From positions 2,086,413 to 2,150,412 of the forward strand of contig JAQFVV010012512.1 in the NCBI GenBank assembly GCA_028023455.1: a DNA stretch of 64,000 bases, read 5' to 3'. This stretch comes from Epiperipatus broadwayi (taxonomy: Eukaryota; Onychophora; Udeonychophora; Euonychophora; Peripatidae). The notes under the pieces are model-generated. The model was not told where the DNA came from and did not search any database. It saw only the letters and a list, made by a program, of their open reading frames with translations. This document shows positions 52,816 to 64,000 of this stretch, in pieces (positions within the stretch are counted from its first letter, which is position 1; each line of letters begins with the position of its first letter). The translations under genes and the position numbers were made by a program.

Positions 52816-53976
52816 TTTATTTATTTATTTATTTATTTATTTATTCATTATGAAGCAAACAGTAAATGTATAATACAGTGAGATAAATTCCATACAAGAA
52901 AAATCTTGTGTGAGGAATTTAAATGTAACAACTAAAAACACTAATAAAATACAAAAAAAAAAAAAAAAGTATAAATATAACATAAAATATTAAAATCACA
53001 CAGATATTGCATTTGGCAATTCAATCACAGTAGTAAATAATTACATCATAACATATAATATAAACAAACAAAACAAAAAAAAAATAAAATAAAATAAAAC
53101 TAATGCTTAGCATAATATAACCAATGCCATAAATGCTTTTTAAAAATCAAATAAGATAGTGTTCATTAAATTCACAGAACAATCTCTTATAAATAGATAT
53201 TAAATAATTTAGGACCATTATAACTAAATTGCTTCCTACTGGATGTTTTAAGAAAATTAAGTAAAGCTAACTGATATTTAGTAGATAAACGAGTATTTAC
53301 TAAAAAACACTAATAAAATACAAAAAAAAAAAAAAAGAATAAATATAACATAAAACATTAAAATTATACAGATATTACTTTTGGAAATTCAATAACAGTA
53401 GTAAATAATTACATAACATACAGTATAAACAAAAATTAAATAAACAAAATAAAACTAATGCTTAGCATAATATAACCAGTGCCATAAATGCTTTTTAAAA
53501 ATCAAATAAGATAGTGTTCATTAAATTCACAGAACAATCTCTTATAAATAAATATTAAATAATTTAGGACTATTATAACTAAATTGCTTCCTACTGGATG
53601 TTTTAAGAAAATTAGGTAAAGCTAACTAATATTTAGTAGATAAACAAGTATTTACTAAAAAAACACTAATAAAATACAAAAAAATATATATATATAACAT
53701 AAAATATTAAAATTATACAGATATTACATTTGGAAATTCAATAACAGTAGTAAATAATTACAACATAACATACAGTATAAACAAAAATAAAATAAAATAA
53801 ACAAAATAAAACTAATGCCTAGCATAATATAACCAGTGCCATAAATGCTTTTTAAAAATCAAATAACTAGTGCTCATTAAATTCACAGAACAATCTCTTA
53901 TAAACATATTAAATAATTTAGGACCATTATAACTAAATTGCTTCCTACTAGATGTTTTAAGAAAATTAGGTAAAGC
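52816..53976 (-). mobile_element. LINE 3' end with tandemly triplicated C-terminus/3' UTR
   Basis: Minus strand: FLKTSSRKQFSYNGPKLFN, then SYLIFKKHLWHWLYY, the usual C-terminal end (R-x-F-Y-x-G-x-K-L-W/F-N ... FKK-L--YL) of CR1/Jockey-like reverse transcriptases, then an AT-rich 3' UTR, closing with a (TAAA)n tail at 52816-52850. The C-terminus plus UTR block of about 360 bases occurs three times in tandem (boundaries near 53300 and 53665). Copy A has the near-empty site at 34191-34196, so this arrived after the duplication. Confidence 0.7.
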
Positions 53977-53988
53977 GTGTGGAGATGA

Positions 53989-54048
53989 TAATCTGGACCA
54001 ACTGATGAGTGCTGGTTTAGCACAAAATACATATATTTGGTAATTATT
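53989..54048 (+). ncRNA. Hammerhead-like motif (MITE copy 4)
   Basis: Duplicate of 34208-34265: intact CTGATGA (54002-54008), perfect GTGCT/AGCAC stem II, AAAA for GAAA and the ATA-CA-TAT stem III. Confidence 0.45.
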
Positions 54049-54840
54049 TATTTTTTCAACATGTGTGATCAAATGTGTCAGCAGTATGGGATAGCAGGAA
54101 TAGTTGAGGGTCATGTGAAAGTCTGAGTTCAAACCCTCTATATATTACTTCAAAAAAGTAAAAGAACTAACAAGTTTTATAAAATAAGGTTGATAATCTA
54201 TTGATTATTGTGACCAAGATAATTAAGAACTTTATAAAACATTATTATCTTTTTGTGTGTAAAATTAAGTTTTGCTTTGATATTATTCAACCCTCTCCAA
54301 TATAGTGCTTTTTGTCTTTACATCACTTTAGAAATATACACATAAACATTATCCAAGATTAGCTTATTCAGGGAGAACAACACTGATATTTATTGATTAT
54401 CATTATAGAATTTTATTATTAAATTATGTTTATTGTTGGTTTATTATTTTTATTATTTTGTTTTATATTCTTGTTATTTATAATAAAGCAATTGTTAAAT
54501 TTATTCCATCTGTTTGTCATCATTGAAATCAAAGTATTTGCATAATTATGAAATAAAATATCATACTTCCAGCTACTAAATTACATGTTAATTTATTTAA
54601 ATTTTATACACCATAAATTATTACTATTGGTATCTGAAATACAAATTAATATAGTAAGGTGATGTACAATAAAATTCCCTTTTACAGTAATCCTACTTAG
54701 TAACTTAAATAAACTTTACATCTATACATTCTTTTATTTTTTTATTTAAATGATTAAAATTGATTTATTTAATAACATCGAGATAAAAATTAGTTAAACA
54801 TTATATTTAAGTTAGAAATGAGAAAGAATACATTTGATAG

Positions 54841-56903
54841 TGTAACGATATATAAATATGTCATTACATTAATTTAAAATAAAAACTTAAAAGTTCGCAA
54901 ATAAAAGTAAAAAACTAAATGCTAAAATTAAAATGTTTGTTAAATGTATATACATTCGCACAGATGCCAAACTTTAAAAATATTTTTTAAAAAAAAAAAC
55001 AAACAAATAAATAAGTATTTGAACGTACTTTTTTTATAAAAAAGTACAAGATTTAAAAATAAAAACAGGTATTAATTAATGTAATCTATAAATGGAAATG
55101 ATTGTTTATGAATTATCGAAAACCAAACCGGCCCTTGGGCTCTTCTATAATTAAAATGATCTGATGAAAGATAGATAAGAAAATAAAAAGAAATTAGCTT
55201 GACCAATGGAAGCACTAAGCCTGGGCTCAGACCCTAAAGAAAGTGATGGATTAGTGAAGTTTTGTTGATTGAATCTGTGTGGATAATATAAAAAGAGAAA
55301 TACAGTTTTTTTTTGACAGTTCCAGCGTTTGGTGTTTGAGAGATGTGGTAGGACGCACATACCACACTCTCTATTTAAAAAAAAAAAGAAAAGACTGTGA
55401 TACCTTGAACCAGCTATTGCCATCTCCAGAACATTATCTTCCAATGGAGGCATCACGGGAATTAAAAGCAGAAACCTGGACTCTTCTACCATGAGCTATG
55501 AACTTTACAAATTAACAACAACAAAAAAAAGTAATTAAGAACTTTCGTCATTGTTTTTTTTAAAGATTCAGCTAATTTAAATTTTGAAATGAACTCTTAT
55601 TTGATTTTCAAATTAATAATTGATTGTTTAAATTTATATAGTTAAGTTTTGCTAAAATCATTTCCATTTTATTATTTTTATTTGTAATAATATTTATTGT
55701 AGAAATTATTAAATGCATTACATTTAAGTTGGGTATAGATGTTGCATAGATTCGTTAGCGGTTGATTATATTGTGGTTTTCACAGTCAATTAGAACATAT
55801 AAGTCAACAATGTCACTGCGGTGTCTTATGATGAACACCAAAGGGTCTCCTGTATTCCCTCAGCAATTAACATTATCGGTTGACTTTGTATTTTGATCGG
55901 TTATGTTTAATTTGGAATGTTTTTGACCGTGGAATATGTGCAGCCGATCTATACTCGACATTATAAAACAAATTGTATAAAAAAAATCTGTGTGAATGTA
56001 TTTAAATGTTAAATTTAAGTCGGGCGTGAATAGCTATATAGTTTTGTAAAGTTATATTAAGGGAGGGTAATCTTAGGTTATTAATTTTGTAGTTGAATTG
56101 GTTCAATGGATTGGATATATTTGTGTAATTGTAGATGTAGTATGAGATCCGCTATGGGCAGGATTATATATATATGCCACACACCTTCTGTTTGCCTACG
56201 GATGGGTTTGTAAGATGGCAAAGGACCGCAGTCCATTCCCATGGAGTTTTATGTTTATTGTTCTACTCGCCAACAGATGTGACATTCCTGTTGGTGGAGA
56301 GACAATGTCTTCTCTAATTCTACTTACTGATCAGATGTACATTCCTGACAGTATAGTATTTTGTGCTGTCATATTTTCATGCTACATTGAATACACAAAT
56401 GTATCAGATGGATTGGTGCCGGTTTGATTGCGAAATTTGTTGCCTAAGGTGAAATCAGGGAAGAATTTTTTTTTTTCAAATGCAGATCTCTGTAGTCTAT
56501 TCATACTCAACTCACTAAATAAATATTAAACTCATGGTTGTAATTTACTTAAATGTAAAACTAAAGATTAATAGAAAAATCTAAAATGTTGAATTTAATC
56601 CTCAAAATTTAAATTTTATTTTGTATGTGCATAAATAAATATTTTTATGTGTTAATTTCTGGCAGTGGCTTTTATTTATTTATATTTAAGATATAAATTA
56701 TGATATAGATTTTTATCTCTGTGTGTCCACTGAGCTAGTGACTTGGGCTAATGATCTGAATATTTAAATAAAGTGAATCTTAACAGCACGTATCTGCTTA
56801 CTCTATAAATTTTTCTAGGTTTAAATGCCTAGATGGCACTCTGTAGAGGAGATATTGTAGTTTGCAGTTAGATTCGATCTTCACTTTCATTTCGATCATT
56901 ATA
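54841..56903 (+). repeat. 5' LTR
   Basis: 2063 bases. It starts with a small hairpin (TGTAACGA...TCATTACA) holding a TATATAAATA box. It carries about 60 bases near 56170-56240 that the 3' LTR lacks, and AATAAAG near 56767. Confidence 0.85.
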
Positions 56904-57430
56904 ACTGGTGCCCAACATGGGGCAGATCTTTAATAAACATGAGTGCCCTGAGAATTTTAAAAGTGAATCATGCTTGCAATATTTTTCCTGAAATTAGTAT
57001 AAATATATTTGTTGTATTGACGTGGAGTTACAGTTTGAATTTTTGGTCTTAAAGGTACTGCCAGTAAGAAAAATTGCACATATCAAATATAAATGCGAGG
57101 AATAAAATGTATTAATATAAATCATAATTTTTTTTTTAAAAAAAGTCTTGTTAAATTAAAATCTAATCATTCAACTTGCCTAAGTAATAGTTAAAGGTAG
57201 GAGAAATGAAACTTGGAAGGGAGGGGGCAGAAATTTAGCTGGTAATAGGGAATCAACAGTCAATTTTTTTTTAATCATTATATTTGTGTGTAATTACTGT
57301 TTTGTCTTTAAAAAAAAAGTTTTGTCCTTTTGAAATTTTCATATATAATCAATATGTGTAACGAAATTACTAACACTAAGTAAAGACTTTTTTTTTTAAT
57401 GTTTTTATTTTTTGAGGAAGTTTACTGATA
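56904..57430 (+). other. Short non-coding LTR-element interior
   Basis: 527 bases: the primer site, AT-rich spacer, a purine-rich patch GGAAGGGAGGGGGCAGAAA near 57214-57232, and TTGAGGAAG near 57410 that may be the polypurine tract. No open frame of note. Confidence 0.6.
56906..56923 (+). other. Primer-binding site, tRNA-Lys(1,2) type
   Basis: TGGTGCCCAACATGGGGC, two bases after the LTR. It differs at two positions from TGGCGCCCAACGTGGGGC, the known complement of the tRNA-Lys(1,2) 3' end. Confidence 0.8.
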
Positions 57431-59416
57431 TGTAACGATATATAAATATGTCGTTACATTAATTTAAAATAAAAACTTAAAAGTTCGCAAATAAAAGTAA
57501 AAAACTAAACACTAAAATTAAAATGTTTGTTAAATGTATATACATTCGCACAGATGCCAAACTTTAAAAATATTTTTTAAAAAAATAAATAAATAAATAA
57601 GTATTTGAACGTACTTTTTTATAAAAAAGTACAAGATTTAAAAATAAAAACAGGTATTAATTAATGTAATCTGTAAATGGAAATGATTGTTTATGAATTA
57701 TTGAAACCCAAACTGGCCCTTGGGCTCTTCTATAATTAAAATGATCTGATGAAAGATAGATAAAAAAATAAAGAGAAATTAGCTTGACCAGTGGAAGCAC
57801 TAAGCCATGGCTCGGACTCTAACAAAAGTGATGGATTAGTGACATTTTGTCGATTGAATCCATGTGGATAATACAAAAAGGGAAATACAGTTTTTTTTTG
57901 ACAGTTCCAGTGTTTGGTGTTTGAGAGATGTGGTAGGACACACATACCACACTCTCTATTTAAAAAAAAAAGAAAAGACTGTGATACCTTGAACAAGCTA
58001 TTGCCATCTCCAGAACATTATCTTCCAATGGAGGCATCACAGGAATTAAAAGCAGAAACCTGGACTCTTCTACCATGAGCTATGAACTTTACAAATTAAC
58101 AACAACAAAAAAAAGTAATTAAGAACTTTCGTCATTGTTTTTTTTAAAGATTCAGCTAATTTAAATTTTAAAATGAACTCTTATTTGATTTTCAAATTAA
58201 TAATTGATTGTTTAAATTTATATAGGTAAGTTTTGCTAAAATCATTTTCATTTTATTATTTTTATTTGTAATAATATTTATTGTAGAAATTATTAAATGC
58301 ATTACATTTAAGTTGGGTATAGACGTTGCATAGATTTGTTAGCGGTTGATTATGTTGTGGTTTTTACAGTCGATTAGAACATATAAGTCAACAATGTCAC
58401 TGTGGTGTCTTATGATGAACACCAAAGGGTCTCCTGTATTCCCTCAGCAATTGACATTATTGATTGACTTTGTATTTTGATCGGTTGTGTTTAATTTGGA
58501 ATGTTTTTGACAGTGAATCTGTGCAGCCGATCTATACTCGACATTATAAAACAAATTGTATAAAAATAATCTGTGCAAACGTATTTAAATGTTAAATTTA
58601 AGTCGAGCGTGAATGGCTATATAGTTTTGTAAAGTTATATTAAGGGTGGGTAATCTTAGGTTATTAATTTCGTAGTTGAATTGGTTCAATGGATTGGATA
58701 TATTTGTGTAATTGTAGATGTAGTATGAGATCCGCTACGGGCAGGATTATATATGGAGTTTTATGTTTATTGTTCTACTTGCCAACAGATGTGACATTCC
58801 TGTTGGTGGAGAGACAATGTCTTCTCTAATTCTACTTACTGATCAGATGTACATTCCTGACAGTATAGTATTTTGTGTTGTCGTATTTTCATGCTACATT
58901 GAATACACAAATGTATCAGATGGATTGGCACCGGTTTGATTGCGAAATTTGTTGCCTAAGGTTAAATCAGGGAAGAATATTTTCTTTTCAAATGCAGATC
59001 TCTGTAGTCTATTCATACTTGACTCACTAAATAAATATTAAACTCATGGTTGTAATTTACTTAAATGTAAAACTAAAGATTAATAGAAAAATCTAAAATG
59101 TTGAATTTATTCCTCAAAATTTAAATGTTATTTTATATGTGCATAAATAAATATTTTTATGTGTTAATTTCTGGCAGTGGCTTTTATTTATTTATATTTA
59201 AGATATAAATTAAGATATAGATTTTTATCTCTGTGTCTCCACTGAGCTAGTGACTTGGGCTAACGATCTGAATATTTAAATAAAGTGGAATCTTAACAGT
59301 GCGTATCTGCCTACTCTATAAATTTTTCTAGGTTTAAATGCCTAGATGGTGCTCTGCAGAGCAGATATCGTAGTTTGCGGTTAGATTCGATCTTCACTTT
59401 CATTTTGATCGTTACA
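57431..59416 (+). repeat. 3' LTR
   Basis: 1986 bases, TGTAACGAT...ATCGTTACA. It is collinear with the 5' LTR apart from point changes and one indel of about 60 bases. Confidence 0.85.
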
Positions 59417-59634
59417 ATAGCTTTATTTAAAATACATATTAATCTGTATCAAATAGTTCTTTGCACAAGAGATATTTTAACAGAATAAGTATGTTTAAGA
59501 AAAAAGTAAGATCCTCATCATACATCTACAAAATATCCTAAGAAATTTATTTGTCTTAAATTTTATGTATTATCAAATTCTGGAATAATATTAACATTCA
59601 TTTTATATGGAAATAAAACAGGTATTCATTGTAA

Positions 59635-60275
59635 TCTACTGTTGTGCACAACCAGTCATAAAAGCACTCCACAAGAAAAGGCATTCAATCTCAAACAATC
59701 ATCTTCTGTTCCTACCTGATTGCAACTTGAACATTGGGTTACAATATATATATATTGAAATGAAGATTTTCATGGGTTGTATATATAAAAGACATATTTT
59801 GCGGGTTCATCCGTGTTAAAAATTTTAAATAGTGATATTCTAATATTTTGACTTGGTCACACAAGTCTTCCACTGGGTGAGAAAAGGTAGAAAGACAGTT
59901 GTAGAGGCGCTACAATCACTGATTTGAATAATCGTTAAAGTTCCACCAATAGCAAAAATGTTAAATTTAAAAATGTTTTTTAAAAAAATCTTTCCAAATA
60001 GGAGGAAGTTTGCATGTATCATCTCGCTTATTGATACAATCTGGCCTTTTAAGTATCTCAATGGCTTCTCTAATTTTGCACTGGTAGAGATGATCACATC
60101 TGGATATGATCCTGGTACTAGAAAAATCTATTTTATGAGCTGAATCTATAATATGGAGTGAGAGGCTGATGATGATGAGTGTTGTTTAACTGCATTAGCA
60201 TGCTCATCTCTCCTAACACTGATGCGACAATTACTCATACCTATGTAAGAAGCTTTACAATTTTTACGCACATAT
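59635..60275 (-). pseudogene. Penelope-like GIY-YIG relic, copy B
   Basis: Duplicate of 35270-35925, with the same cysteine pair and YIG at about 60238-60268 and the same frame break. It adds no new coding sequence. Confidence 0.6.
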
Positions 60276-61861
60276 ATATATAAGGAAGCATACTAACTTC
60301 TATGGGATATGAAAATTAAAATGTATTCATTTGCATTTATTATTTAAAAAATTGAAATAAAATGGTGCTCTCACTGCTTAAACCTTGATTTCAATTAAGG
60401 CTTAACTTTTCTGACAAGTGTAAAATTAAGAATTAATTTTTAAAACAAGATAGATGTAATAGCAGAAATAATAGTTTGAAGTTTTATTTAATTAAACAAA
60501 AATAAGAGGCAGCATCTCATTTTATAATTCTGTGCAAATAGAAGTCAAATAATAGTAAACAATCTAATAATAAACGGAACATTAATAAATTATATATAAA
60601 TGATCAAAAGCAATCATCCAACTGTCATCGGCTGTAAAAATATAAATGTATATATGTACAAACAATCTTGGGGATGAATTCAGCAGAATTGTTTAAAGTT
60701 ATATCTTTTAAGAAAATGATTCAAGGTCACAAATCTATATATGGCGTATATTTTTCCTGCGCTCTCTTGGCCGAAAATAATTGATTATGTTATATGTACA
60801 TTTCCAAGAGCAACCTTTTCTATACAAGCATAACAGGGAAAGCTATTTAATTCTATTTTAAATATAGTTTTTAATCTATGATCCAATACATTTTTTATCT
60901 TTTTTGAAGGAATCTGGATATTGTATGAAGTTTTCCTGTTCAGATATTAAGATCCTATATGAATTTATTGACGTCTCCTACACTGCCATTTGAAAAAAAT
61001 AATATAGACCAGAGGTTTCAAGTTAGGAAACGTATGCTTTTATAGCTATGACCTCCAGTTCTTTTACAAGCAAGTGAATGGGGTGGGGAAATCAGTTTCA
61101 ACCCATGCGTTATTGACACGTTTTCAATACAATATCATTCATAAAAAAATCTGGCCTTTTTCCTGATAATCAACATAGAGCAGCTGGTTTAATTAACTAG
61201 CTTTTCTCAACAGTTTATTCTTCAAAACCTAGTAGAAGTTATCTCTCCAGGTGAAAGCAAAAGTTAAGGAATAATCACATGATCAAAATTTCTGTACAAT
61301 ATCTTCTCTGCAGATAACCTGTCAAATAACTGAAAAGGCATCACAATATTTCGGCATTATCTATATAATGTAGATATGTATGTTTATTTTTTGATTATAA
61401 ATTTGAAATCTTTTAAAAATTGAAATCAGTTTTAAAATGTCAATAATTATTTTTCAACCTACAAGAATGACACAATTCTTAGATAATTTGTTTATATATA
61501 GTTTTTTTTTTCGTAGTACAAGTATTTAAAAAAAATGTCTGGGAACTTTTAACAAAACACATTATTTAATTTATACACTATTGAAAAATTTTAAAATAAA
61601 AAGAGTTATATTCAAAAGCATTTTTTTTTTTTTTTTTTACAAAAAGAAAATGCTGCCCTTCCCAAGTTATTAACATTGAATTTAGTAGCCTACAAACATT
61701 CTGTAGGCGTGGAAAGCTATATTTTATTGTTTTATTATTACATATACTATTATGATTTTTTGTGAGTTATTTTTATATTAATGCCTTCATATAAATCTTG
61801 CCGTTTAAAAAGTGCATTTTTCTATAGATAAAAAGATGTTAGAGTAAAATTTTTTATCTCC

Positions 61862-61878
61862 ATCTATCTATCTATCTC

Positions 61879-61928
<50 letters not shown>
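61862..61928. repeat. (TCTA)n microsatellite, copy B
   Basis: About 16 units with a TCTC interruption; shorter than in copy A. Confidence 0.95.
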
Positions 61929-62236
61929 CGTCTGTCTGTCTATCTATTTATCCATTTATCCGTTCATCTTTCCATGCATCCATCTATCTCCTACCTTTTT
62001 ATCTATGTTTGTTAGTCTGACAGTCTGTCTGCATATCTAACAATATATTTGTATTTCTATTCATTCATCCATTCATCCATCCATCTATTCATCTATATAT
62101 ACACACAAATATATAATTTTTTTAGCCAACTATATTTCTATAGCACAACCAGTTAAATAATTATTATTCTGCTTGTTTATAATTGCTTAGTAATGATAAT
62201 GATGGATTTTTTAAAATTTTATTTAATATCATATGT

Positions 62237-62495
<259 letters not shown>

Positions 62496-63250
62496 TAATT
62501 CAATTCTTTATTTATTTAAAAGTGTTTGGTGTGATCAAAAATCTTTTCTATATTCATATAAAAATCTTCTACTTCTTTATCACAATGAGAACTTGTCCAG
62601 AAGTAAAACTGCATTATCTACATTAGTATCTATTATTAAATTTGAAGACTAATCTTGCTATTATGTTTGATACACCATTACTCTCCACAATGTTGTTTTT
62701 CTACTTTTTACTATAATGAATTCCACTCCATATTCACTCCCAATATATTATCCTTTGTAATACAGTACATGTCTATTTTTAATTCAATTGTTTCTTCATC
62801 TTTTCTTCTAATTTTACAAAGTCCAATCATTTTTTCTTCCAATTTGTTCAATCTCCCTTCACTTAAAAGTGATCCACCATCATAAGTATCTAAATAAGAG
62901 ATTGTTATGAAATGGAAGACTAGGCCTATAATCAGGAGATTCTTATAACCATTCATCTTTGGGCTGCCAACTGCTGCCTTTACTGGTGACTTTATAGCAA
63001 CATGGAAATACGGATCATGATTTAGTTTTGTCCTTCATAATTGTGAATAGCTATTAACACAATCTTTCATTATTTTCAATAAAACTCAACAGATAATTTA
63101 TTTAAGAGTTAATAGGCAACTGAAAAGAAAGATTATGATGTATTTTGATCTTAAACTCAGTTATTAAAAAGCAATAAAGTCACTATGGTAGCTGATGTGT
63201 GTTGGTGAGCAGTGCATCCATATTTCTATACTATATGAATAATTTATTTA
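62496..63250 (-). pseudogene. RTE LINE 5' fragment, copy B
   Basis: Duplicate of 38166-38915: the same leader and endonuclease start, including IGLCKIRRKDEETIELK, and the same truncation at the TAA array. Confidence 0.75.
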
Positions 63251-64000
63251 GAAGGTAATCATCCCTCTTCACTAGTTCATACTACAATATAAATTAGTGA
63301 TATTAAATGCAAGGATATTCTCATCCTACCACAAGATAAAGACTTTGAGAAAATAAGAGGGACTGTCTTATTTTTAAATGTAAATGTGCTATAGGGACAA
63401 ATCTTAAGTGTCGTGGAGTGAAAGTGTGAATATATAAATCATTCACTTAACATCCATTTTTTTTAATAATCTTATTAACATTCAAGACGTATGATTTAAT
63501 TCATACTAATATTAGATGTTAAACTATGTAAAATTGATTTGTTATTATATATGAATAATTGTATAGTAATAATAGTTGCAATGACAAGATCAGATGGAAT
63601 GGACTCTAGAAATTTCCTCTGCTTGATTTCTTTAAAATGTCAAAGAGGAATCAAAAGTCAAAGAGGACTCAAAGATTCTTCAATCAATAGAAAACTCCTT
63701 TTTGTAGCCAATAAATAATTAATACTATTTAAATTGTATTGATTTAAACATAAATAATTACCAGAGTTATGTAGTTTATTTATGAATCCACATAAATACT
63801 ATAACAATATGTCTATTCTTAAGCTTATATATTAAAATTAAAAAAAAACCTTTACATTTATTTGTTTTGCTTTACGCAAAAACCACTTATTTGTTATTAG
63901 TTATCTATATTTTTGTGTACATGTTAATTAAATAATTTATAAAAAAATTTCTGGAATATTTATTTTCAAAGCAACCCAAATTATAAATAAGTTTTTTAGA

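Larger units (their letters stand above)
52649..54137 (+). repeat. Fold-back/MITE-like element, copy 4, split by a LINE insert
   Basis: Same terminal inverted repeats as 34025-34356. It is interrupted at 52816-53976. Its hammerhead-like core survives at 53989-54048. Confidence 0.7.
54837..59420 (+). mobile_element. Non-autonomous LTR retrotransposon with ATAG target duplication
   Basis: LTRs 54841-56903 and 57431-59416 begin TGTAACGAT and end ATCGTTACA (ATCATTATA in the first), with ATAG at 54837-54840 and 59417-59420. Copy A has the uninterrupted site CATTTGATAGTTTTATTT at 35050-35067, which proves insertion and its limits. The interior is only 527 bases and has no coding capacity, so gag-pol must come from elsewhere. 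Frames inside the LTRs (for example 56215-56427) recur or are lost between LTRs and are not genes. Confidence 0.9.

Noticed and set aside
56215-56427. 70-codon frame in the 5' LTR
   Set aside because: The start lies in a segment missing from the 3' LTR and there is no homology; LTR sequence, not a gene.

Overview
This is a gene-poor, very AT-rich (roughly three quarters A+T by eye) stretch of a metazoan nuclear genome, built almost entirely of transposable-element relics, fold-back elements and long microsatellites. I find no convincing host gene, exon set or intact tRNA/rRNA gene. The repeat mix (RTE-type LINE with a TGATGA tail, L1/Tx1-type LINE, Penelope-like GIY-YIG relics, tRNA-derived SINEs, LTR elements primed by a tRNA-Lys-type site) fits an invertebrate. 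I lean towards a cephalopod or other lophotrochozoan, but no host gene confirms this.

Layout. 1-10.4 kb: a fold-back element carrying a nested inverted repeat, a hairpin, a degenerate RTE LINE (about 4.6-7.67 kb, + strand) and a degenerate L1/Tx1-like LINE (about 8.7-10.35 kb, - strand). 10.4-16.3 kb: AT-rich spacer with small palindromes and direct repeats. 16,291-22,405: an LTR retrotransposon on the - strand, with LTRs of about 1.8 kb, a G-run polypurine tract, a tRNA-Lys-like primer site and a decayed 2.5 kb interior. 22.4-28.7 kb: hairpins, SINEs, fold-back elements and a possible LINE tail. 29.8-30.5 kb: two long TTA arrays. 30,531-39,672 and 49,043-64,000: two copies of one segmental duplication in direct orientation, offset by 18,512 bp, with the second copy still running at the window edge. 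39.7-49.0 kb: AT-rich spacer with a tRNA-Gly-derived SINE, decayed tandem repeats and a 16-base match to a sequencing adapter.

The two duplicate copies date each other's insertions. Copy B holds an LTR element (54,841-59,416, with an ATAG target duplication) and a triplicated LINE tail (52,816-53,976) where copy A has the empty or nearly empty site. Copy A has lost one outer arm of a fold-back element that copy B keeps.

The most interesting theme is a recurring hammerhead-ribozyme-like fold inside short non-coding elements. One fold-back/MITE-like family (1.2, 25.1, 34.2 and 54.0 kb) carries a CTGATGA box, a stem II, a GAAA-type box, a short stem III and closing stem I arms. A separate inverted-repeat element at 27.1-27.7 kb holds two opposed motifs with stem I, CTGATGA/GAAA boxes and a GTC cleavage triplet. 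A relative lies at 15.4 kb, and looser relatives at 1.6 and 26.5 kb. All of this was read by eye; no folding or search was run.
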